This document shows positions 56,607 to 64,000 of a DNA stretch of 64,000 nt, one piece after another. Below the pieces are notes generated by a model. It was not told the origin of the DNA. It did no database searches and worked only from the letters and a program-made list of their open reading frames with translations. The translations under genes and the position numbers were made by a program. This DNA is from Cladophialophora immunda (taxonomy: Eukaryota > Ascomycota > Eurotiomycetes > Chaetothyriales > Herpotrichiellaceae). Location: the NCBI RefSeq assembly GCF_000835495.1, contig NW_015622544.1:3686855-3750854 (forward strand), given 5' to 3'. Every line of letters begins with the position of its first letter. Position 1 is the stretch's first letter.

Positions 56607-57463
56607 GCTACGTCCAGCTTCATATCGTCTTTCGTAGGGCAGGTCGGTCGAAGGAACGGGTTCAGAAACAAAGCAAGTTGCTCCTCCTCATGCGATCAAA
56701 GGCGCAGTGATGCCAGGGCAACAGAAGCAAACGGTCCTATAGCCAACACATGACGATGAAGGAGCTGCAGGTCTGCGCAGAGGGCGAGCTGTCACAATTC
56801 ACGGCGATGGGTGTGGATTGATGTGGAGCGAACTGAATTCCAAGTTTGGGGTAGGATTCGAGGACTTCCCGAACACATGACACGGCAGCGTCACAATCTC
56901 TGGAACGGGCAACGGATGCACGTGGAGCAGGCGGGCTGGGTGGGCGAGCGACGGAGAGCCTACCAAGCCACCGACGCAGTAGGCCCGGAGCCTTACGAGG
57001 AGTTTAGGCATCGGCCCGGAGCCCCGCGGATCAGTGCTCGTGGCGTGCGAAATAGCTAAGGCTCTAGGTGCCACCTACCTACTTGTTAGGTAGGTACATA
57101 CAACGGCACCTGCAAGGATGTTAGGTACGGAGGGACTGCCTCTCGCCTAGCTAGAGATAAAGTACTTTTGTCCTAGCTCCTATTCACAGGCCCACATGTT
57201 CACTAGGGCACAGAGATGCTTTCTTCAATGTTTTATCTCGACGACACAGGAACAATGGCTGAGTGCCATTGCAGATATTTTGTCTTTCACCCTCGCTCTA
57301 TACTGCTGGTAAGAGAAGCGTCCAGAGAAGTGCAAGATTGTCCATCCAACTTGTCCCTGCTCCAAACACCGTATAGAAATGCAGTGGCTATGCCAAAGTC
57401 CTAATTGCTGTCTCCCGTTCGGGGTGCTTGTTCTCGATAAATGGGCCAAGATGAATCCAACAA
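56607..57463. other. Intergenic, LDB17 promoter and GH47 3' region
   Basis: About 0.86 kb with the LDB17 promoter and the 3' end of the mannosidase gene. It contains a perfect 9-base inverted repeat (57073-57095), listed separately, and further TAGGTA words. No gene was recognised. Confidence 0.5.
57073..57095. repeat. Perfect inverted repeat, ACCTACCTA/TAGGTAGGT
   Basis: ACCTACCTA, loop CTTGT, TAGGTAGGT: a 9-base-pair stem with a 5-base loop, in an intergenic region; related words follow at 57120-57130. Confidence 0.9.
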
Positions 57464-60211
57464 TCATCTGGGTCGTTTGAAGGGGTGTGCTTCGGTATTC
57501 CTGTGTCCATTCAGTTAGTCGGACTTTTTCTTAGCAACCTTCCGTGCCCAGATTACTTACAAAATGTAATCATCCAGGCTGATCAAGTCCGGTTCGCTGA
57601 ACAAGAGGTAATAATACTTCAACGTCTCTGCGAGCCAGAAGGATTCCATAGAATCTTGCTGCTCCATCAATTGGCTCGTCACGTCCTTGATGCCTGCGTT
57701 GGCAATTTCCGTCCTTGTTGCTTTGTCGACTGCGTCAAACATTGCCCACCCTTTGTCTCTCCACGTCTCGTCTCCTGTCAGTCGGTACATGATGAACACC
57801 GACTCGATGGCCTCAGGTCGGAGTCGGTAGTCGCGCGCCTTGATCCGTGTATACCCTGGAGGCAGTCGTTCTTCCTGGATTTTGGCTGCGACATACTTTT
57901 CGTGAGACATCGCCACCCGGGGTGTAAATAGCATGGGCGGTAGTCCTTCTGTGTGTGTACCTTCCTCGTCAGAGAAAATTGTCTCTGTCCGTTCTTTCTC
58001 TCCGAAATCTGTCGGCGTGTCTCTCTTCTTCATGCTGGGGTCCGCAATTATGTGTGAGACAACGGAATCCTCGTTGTTCGGTACATCGTCGATACCAGCC
58101 AATAATTGCTCGCGCAGCCTTTGCTGATTGATATTGTAAGTCTCGACCGCCCGCATTCGCTCCTCGAGCCTCGGATCCAGCGCCTCATACCATTTGGCTT
58201 CATTCCACTTGCACGAAGTGAGACTATCGCAAGGTACAAGTTCGAATTCTTCGGCCATGACACCTACGGGTGTGGAAGCGTAAGCCCAAACGCATGCGTC
58301 GGTGAGCTTCTCTGCAATACCCATGTCTGAAGGGATGTTGAACAGCTTGGACCCTAGGCCAAACATGCCGCCGGCAAAACATCCCAGGTGCGTGCCTTCA
58401 TAGATTGTCACTTTTCGCTTAGCAGGGTCCTTTGCCTTGGGCGAGATATTTTGTTTTGCCAGAAACAGGATATCATGGTTCTCCTTTGTCATAGGCCGGA
58501 ACAGTAAGTCTTCCCGGACAATCTCCATAGCATCCAGATATAGACTCTTGTACTGCTCGTTCAGCCCGCCAAGGAGAGCATATTCCTTCGGAAAGTATTC
58601 GTATGTGGAATCTGCCATCGAGCCGATTCCATAGGTGTGGGTGGTGGAATCGGGCTCTGTGCTCAGACCTTGTAATCCACAAAGGGAGTCGTCAACATCC
58701 TCTTCATCCCATTCTGCCTCGATCAGCGGATTGGCCTTCTGTTCAGCTGCAGTCAGTCCGCCATCCTTCTCCGCCGGTTTTTCGTTTGAGGGAGGTGATG
58801 AAAGCTCTTGTCGCTTAGTCAACACATTCAAGGGATTCTCGTCGGGGTTACGCCGATTGTCCGTGCCTGTTCCCTCCATCGCGGACAATTCTTCGCGGCC
58901 ATCTTTCGGCCGTACAGAGACGGCCTCCGATTCTTCATCATCGCTGTCAGCTGTCGACTTTGAAACGACTCGGGGCTTTTTGCAGCCGGATGCGTCCAGC
59001 TTCAATGGCCAAAGGCCCGGAAAAGTCGTTTTCATCTGCCAGTCCTCTAGAGCATTTGTGACCCGTGCGACCGCATCGTAATACCTGGGCTCGCGGGTAA
59101 TCTGAGCTAGCCTCGTGAATTCGACTGCGAGCGACCCTATTTCTGCAAGCACGGTGTGCTCACTGGCCCTGTGTGGGCGGGAAGCGGACGAGGGGGCCCA
59201 GTTGTAGAAAACCGCAGGCATTCTGTTGGGCGTATCGAAGGCACCCATCAGAATGTCTGCAAGTTCGACCGCTTTGTCAAGCAGCACTGGATATTTACCC
59301 GAGCTTAGATCGTAAGCTCCAATCAGCCCACCGAGATAGCGGATTGTCGTCTCGAAGAGAGGAATGTCCTTTCTTGCAGATGTCTTGAAATCGATCCTGC
59401 CCACCTCGGCAACTGCGTCGTGAAATTCATCACGCAATCCCATGATCCAAAGGGTGTCCAGCGAGTCCACCAGAGTCGCACCCCAGCCATTGAACGGATC
59501 CCCCACTTCTTTGGATATGGGCTTGAGCTCATCATGAGGTAGAGAGTAATTTTTGTAGCCGAACCAAGCATGCTTGAACGCTTCACGGATCACAGTCTGC
59601 TTTCGGAGTCGATCTGTTTTCATCGCGGGCTTCTCTGTGCCAAAGCTGTATTGCACTTTGGGCAGTGACTTAGGTTCGCCGGTCGGCAGCGGTATCAGAC
59701 TTTGAGAGGGTATCGGGAAATGCTCTTCCTGTTGTATCCAATATGCCCTCCCGGGTTCCAATGGCTGAGGTTTTGACCCATGCCGCCCTCGACCTTGTTC
59801 ATCAACTCTTTCATCATTCAAACTCGGCTGTTGGGCGAGCAGCTCTTCTTTGGACGCTGTGGGCTGTGAAATTGGGGAAGGTGACGGCGACGAAGTGGTT
59901 TCTGGCAGAGGGCGAGGGAGAGGAACGTTTTCTGGAAACTCGACCGGTGGTAAAGCAGGGTGCGCCGCTTGTACTGGGGGCTCAGCGGGCACTTCTGGAG
60001 CTGGCGCAAGCGCAGGGTCATGAAGCTCCTCCGAAGAATCTGTGCTCGAGACAATTTTCTTGGTAGCGTGATCGTTCTTCAATCCCACGAGTGCCTCGAG
60101 GGCTGGATTCTCCCAGTGATTGACCCGGGTCAGTTGGTAGACTGACACAATTGCGACAACAGCCACTAGCAGGAACAATCGGTAGCGTCGGAAGCGCATC
60201 ATCATCATCAT
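57464..60211 (-). CDS. GH47 class I alpha-1,2-mannosidase, type II membrane protein
   Basis: Trims alpha-1,2-linked mannose from N-glycans in the ER or Golgi. Exons 60211..57561 and 57500..57464, 895 residues. The apparent stop TAA at the end of exon 1 is really part of the donor (TTTT-GTAAGT); the 60-base intron has CTAAC and ACAG, and the 37-base last exon adds LNTEAHPFKRPR. That NTEAHP motif holds the Thr that coordinates the catalytic calcium in the family. A short basic N-terminus and a membrane segment at about residues 10-28 give type II topology, then a Pro-rich stem (to about 190). The GH47 domain follows, with GWGATLVDSLDTLWIMGL, YLGGLIGAYDLS, EYALLGGLNEQYKSLY, CFAGGMFGLG, RPEAIESVFIMYRLTGD and ESFWLAETLKYYYLLF. 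An acidic disordered insert of about 95 residues interrupts the domain. Five consecutive ATG codons open the frame. Confidence 0.93.
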
Positions 60212-61140
60212 CCTGTACGGCGTGCTTCAGCAGCGGTCGCGGATCGGGTGATGGAGATCAGAGTCCGTCGACACGGTGTGACGGCCCACATTTGATAGAG
60301 ACTGCTTGGGGAGCTCAAAAGTCCGCCGGACAATTAGTGATACAGAACAAAACTGGTGCCAGAGACGGGCATGCCTCCGAGCGCAGGATTGGAGGCGAAC
60401 GAGTAGCACCAAATGCGATCCTCTGGATGTGCTCGCAGGGCCGAAGCATGAGCAAAAGCAAGGCAGGAAGAGGAGTTTGACAGCCTTGACCCGGTAATCA
60501 CCAAGTGGACGTTTGAAGAGGAATCACCACAGTTCTGACGAAGGCATCCCACGAGCATGTACCGTAGATCAACAACTTCGGAAGATGGGTCTGAAGGATG
60601 ATGACGGGCATGATGAGTAGAGGAAGTGGCACCTGGTGGGAACTGTAGGGCGCTCCTGGAGACTCCTGGAGATTCCTGGGCGATGGCAGCGACCTTTTGG
60701 CCGCAAAGGCCGCCAATCATGCATCACAGGCCTCTACCCGCACTGCTGCAAACAGGGGAGCTCCTCGGCCTGCGGCTGGGGGAGGCTCCTCTCTGCGTGG
60801 TGAGCCCCCAGTTGCTGCCGCCAAAAGCTGACGCTGTGGGGAAGAGTCTGGTGCGTGTCTTGGCAAGTTTGTGGCATTTCGCCCGCCCTTCGGAGATGAG
60901 CCTAGCTATTGCCAAAGAGCGGAAAAAAGAGCACACAAGGACGCACACACAGACACGGCTCGAAAAGGGCCCCATGTTAGCGCAATCAGGACGAAGACAA
61001 AGAAACAACAAGTGTGGGCCATCACGCCTTTCATCCTTTCCCAGTTTTGAAGTCATGTCATTTTCTCCGTCTAGGCCCCGCCGCATACAAGGGCATCCCA
61101 GGGCATCCCATCATGACGGAAATTATAGGTCAATACATCA
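60212..61140. other. Intergenic, GH47 promoter and Zn2Cys6 3' region
   Basis: About 0.93 kb upstream of the mannosidase start and downstream of the regulator gene. Nothing coding was recognised. Confidence 0.5.
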
Positions 61141-62455
61141 TCAGGACTGGAGCAAGACGGTTGCCTTCTTCAGCCTCTGCTCTAATTCCACATGAAAGGT
61201 CTCGTGCCGCCCCAGGTGTTGGAATCCGTAGATGGGCTTTCTCTTCAGAAAGTCGCCCACTATGGAAGTAAAGACGATTACTTCCTTGACCAGGTTCCCC
61301 AGCAAGTCCTGCTCTGGGGCCGGGACAGCTGACGGAACCGGGGTGTCGAAAAAGCCAGGCATGCCCTCAAAGTGGACTTGTTCCTGCAAGAACTGACACT
61401 CCATGTTCCCTAGGACGCATTCATCCAATCTGCCTTGGCACAGCCGCTCACACAGCCGAACCAGATGGTTGATGATGTTGGAGAGCAGCAGGTGGCATGA
61501 GTAATCAGCTCGAACCGATTTGCTGCGTAATATCCTCCGCACGGCCGCGTTGCTCTTCTTCAATAGCTCAATTTGCATCTCCCGTGGCTGGGACTCATCG
61601 GACGAATGCCTTTTGAGGTGAGCGAGCAATTTGATGCACACAGTCTCCTCATCCTCCAGCCCGGGCTCAATGTTGCGGGAAAGTGGCACGGTATAGGTTG
61701 GTGGTTGTAGCTTGGATGGATCAACTGGACACGAGGAGTGTCTCGAGAGGGGTCGAGTTTCAAGCTGGGCCGGCGACAGGTATCGCGTAAATTGAGGAGG
61801 ACTGAGTCCCGGTGTGGGTAGCCCGCTGTTGTTGAAGAAGCTGATGTCGCTAGCCATCGAGTAACTCCGGTTATCTGACATCTCCAAAGCGCCCAGTGAC
61901 TCGGTTGCCTCGTCGAAAGTTAAAAACCCTGGGTCGCTATTGACGATGAAGGAGGACCAGGTAGGGGGGTTGCCGTGTCTCCGGCCCGGTTCGTCTGAAC
62001 CGTGGGTGGTAGCAGGCGAGGGGATGGACTGTATAGGGAGCGAATTATGGACAATCCACGACTGGGAATTGATGGTGCCGATGGAGTCGTCAATAGGCCG
62101 CTTTCGTCGTTTGCCTACCACTTTCCCGACTCTGGATTCGCTGTAGACGCAAGACAGTCTTTTTTCAGAGCATCTGCGACAGCCCTCTTTGTTCCCATCA
62201 CACCGAACCTGTTTCCGCCGAAGTCAGTGGAGAAGGTTCGGATGAAAAGGATGGGCGCAATATTACCTTCGCCGAGAAGCAGTGGTTGCAAGCAGCCCTG
62301 AGTTTGATGGGCTTGGGCTCTGTTTTGGAAGCGCTGGGTGTCGTCTTCATGGAAGACGAAGAAGTTGAGGGGTCGTTGGTGGCAGGAGTAGTCGAGGCAG
62401 AAGCAGATAAAGGTGGCATTGTTATCGTCGCCCTTGCACATATGTCAACCGACAT
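61141..62455 (-). CDS. Zn2Cys6 transcription factor
   Basis: Fungal-type binuclear zinc-cluster DNA-binding regulator, nuclear. Exons 62455..62267 and 62208..61141, 418 residues; the intron (GTAATA...AACAG, phase 0) splits the zinc cluster between FSAK and VRCDG. The cluster (about residues 56-82) is C-x2-C-x6-C-x5-C-x2-C-x6-C: ACNHCFSAKVRCDG, then KEGCRRCSEKRLSC, with the usual Lys and Arg before Cys3. A basic linker VGKVVGKRRKRPID follows as a likely nuclear signal. The C-terminal half has helices (LLLSNIINHLVRLCERLC) like those in AflR-type regulators, but the fungal-specific middle-homology domain is not evident. Two in-frame ATGs (62455 and 62419) could start; the second has the better context. 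No secondary-metabolite genes are adjacent, so targets are unknown. Confidence 0.88.
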
Positions 62456-64000
62456 GTCTCAGCCCGGGAATGCAAGATACCAACCCAGATTCAGCGACCA
62501 TTGTGGCTTGTTTGGTAAATGTATCCACGCCAAAAGAACAGGCTCAAAGGAATAGTCTCGACAGTGTCCCCGGACAATTGTGTAGCAGTCTGGTATACTA
62601 AGGATCGGGCTCAAGGAAAGAGTGTGGATTTGAAAGAGCGGGGGGCAGGGAGACACTGCGAGTGCCAGATGTTTGTGACAGATGATACTAAAGAAGGGCA
62701 GAGGCGCACGATGCGAATAACGACTATAGCCCTCTTCTATATCCAAGCGGGAATAAGCAGGGACCGTAATATGAAGAAGGCAGCAAGCCAGAGTCATGGA
62801 TGGAGTGGGCTGATTTATCATTTCGTTGCTTTTCCAATGTGGCCCCGGACGACTCAGGGTCGAGATAGGAGCTGGCTTGCTCGAGGTTAGAGGATCATCT
62901 AGTGCCGTCAGTCCAGAGTGGGCTTGATCCATTTGCCGCGTGGGATACGAAGGTTGATGCCGGTGACGGGATGGCATTATGGGCCATTCAGGTCAAGTGG
63001 CAGTGAAACTGCTTTGTGCCACGATGGTCGTTCCCATTCATGTGGTGGTGGTACTACGTAGTCAGCACCAGTGTCCGCAAGCATTCAAAGGAGCAGGGGA
63101 GACGGCAGATGAAGGACAGGGGTGGCCATAGACCAGGGGCAAGCTGGCTTGCAAGGACCAGGGTGCTATGCCTTGCCCCTTGGCGTCCAATACTCAACCG
63201 GGGGATCTGGGCAGCGCCTCAAGCAGAAGCGGTAACCCGTCTGGGTCCATTTGGCTGGGCGACCAACAGGTTCCACCAGCCCACCTGGGCTGCTGGGCCC
63301 ACCTTTGCAGGATGAACCCCCATCTCGCTTTTAGAGCTGTCAGACATAATCCCCTCAGCGTCATTGACAACTTCTGTCCCCGACCCTGCCCAGCGCGTGG
63401 CTCGTTCGTCCGGGCTCTTGCTTATGCTAGCCAAAAGGCCAAAGAGGCTGTCCCTGGGGTGCGCAGCAATGGGGTCGAAGACAATGGCGCAAGAGGAAGT
63501 GTGGTAACGAGCATTGCCTGTGATCCAGAGCTCGAGAAAGCGGCCTCCAGCCCGAGGGTTGGGCTGAAGGACCACCAGAGGAATGGCTTGCTGATCAGAC
63601 AATAGCTTCCCCTTCCTCCCTGGTATGCACTTCGCGAAACTGGGGCGCATTTTCCAGGAGCTGTGATTATGCACCATCACAAGATTGTCGTCATCACACA
63701 ATAGGTCCCGGTGCAGTGAAGTCCCTATTGTTATCACATTACCCCAGAAATAAGCCCTTCTTGGAGACAGCAACCCTCTCACGGCTCGAATAGCAACGAA
63801 GAACTCGCAGTTTACCGCAGTTCTGCTTTGGTTGTTATCTGCCCTGAGCTGTATTACTCAGGGCGGCAAAGTGGCTAGCGTTCAACACAGTCCTTCATCC
63901 AAATTCGATTGCAATGTTCAAATAGACAAATGTTGAAATTGATGAGGGCCTCTGACGTTGTTAGTATGTCAAGAATGGCCAAAGACGGTTAGAGCAACAC
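62456..64000. other. Upstream region of the Zn2Cys6 gene to window end
   Basis: About 1.5 kb. The left part is the regulator promoter. Open frames such as 63219..63782 on the minus strand show no family resemblance. No gene is supported up to the edge. Confidence 0.5.

Noticed and set aside
61141..62455. Naming the Zn2Cys6 protein as AflR and calling a secondary-metabolite cluster
   Set aside because: Only the zinc cluster is firm; no polyketide synthase, peptide synthetase or terpene cyclase lies in the window.

Overview
The window is nuclear DNA of a filamentous ascomycete (Pezizomycotina). The evidence is spliced genes with short introns (about 50-110 bases) that have GT...AG ends and CTAAC/CTGAC-like branch sites, protein families typical of this group (Zn2Cys6 regulator, GH17 cell-wall glucanase, Swi5/Ace2-type zinc-finger factor, augmin HAUS1, SPIN90/Ldb17), and widely spaced genes on both strands. 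The class cannot be fixed from sequence reading alone. No prokaryotic operons, CRISPR arrays, insertion sequences, rRNA or tRNA genes were seen. Exon coordinates below were worked out by hand from splice signals, reading phase and family conservation; no transcript data were available.

Left part (1-12 kb): the 3' portion of an RSC1/RSC2-type chromatin-remodelling subunit (cut by the window edge), a HAUS1-like augmin subunit and COQ9 (ubiquinone synthesis) on the minus strand, a 4-kb gene-poor stretch, then a nine-exon Gbp2/Hrb1-type three-RRM protein containing an 8-base micro-exon. From 11.9 to 18.0 kb no gene is supported; the stretch holds a (TG)31 microsatellite.

Middle part (18-35 kb): a metabolic group (atypical short-chain dehydrogenase, GNAT acetyltransferase, sugar-porter MFS transporter, 5-hydroxyisourate hydrolase) and a small conserved fungal protein of unknown function. 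The hydrolase promoter carries a perfect match to the UaY purine-activator site plus two GATA sites, which fits purine and nitrogen control. After another gene-poor stretch (25.1-30.4 kb) come a Swi5/Ace2 transcription factor and, divergently, the ubiquitin-S27a fusion gene, followed by the kinetochore subunit NSL1/Mis14.

Right part (36-62.5 kb): a dense run of housekeeping genes. These are SEC14 and divergent GCD6 (eIF2B epsilon), an Ariadne RBR ubiquitin ligase, a mitoferrin-type mitochondrial carrier, a Sap1/Yta6-type AAA ATPase, a secreted GH17 glucanase, a seven-exon SPIN90/Ldb17 actin regulator, a GH47 alpha-mannosidase whose last exon is only 37 bases, and a Zn2Cys6 regulator. Most neighbours are unrelated functionally, as usual in fungi. 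The clearest biological links are the purine-control sites in front of the hydroxyisourate hydrolase and several unusual splicing arrangements (micro-exon, tiny terminal exons, stop-free in-frame introns, one exitron-like segment).
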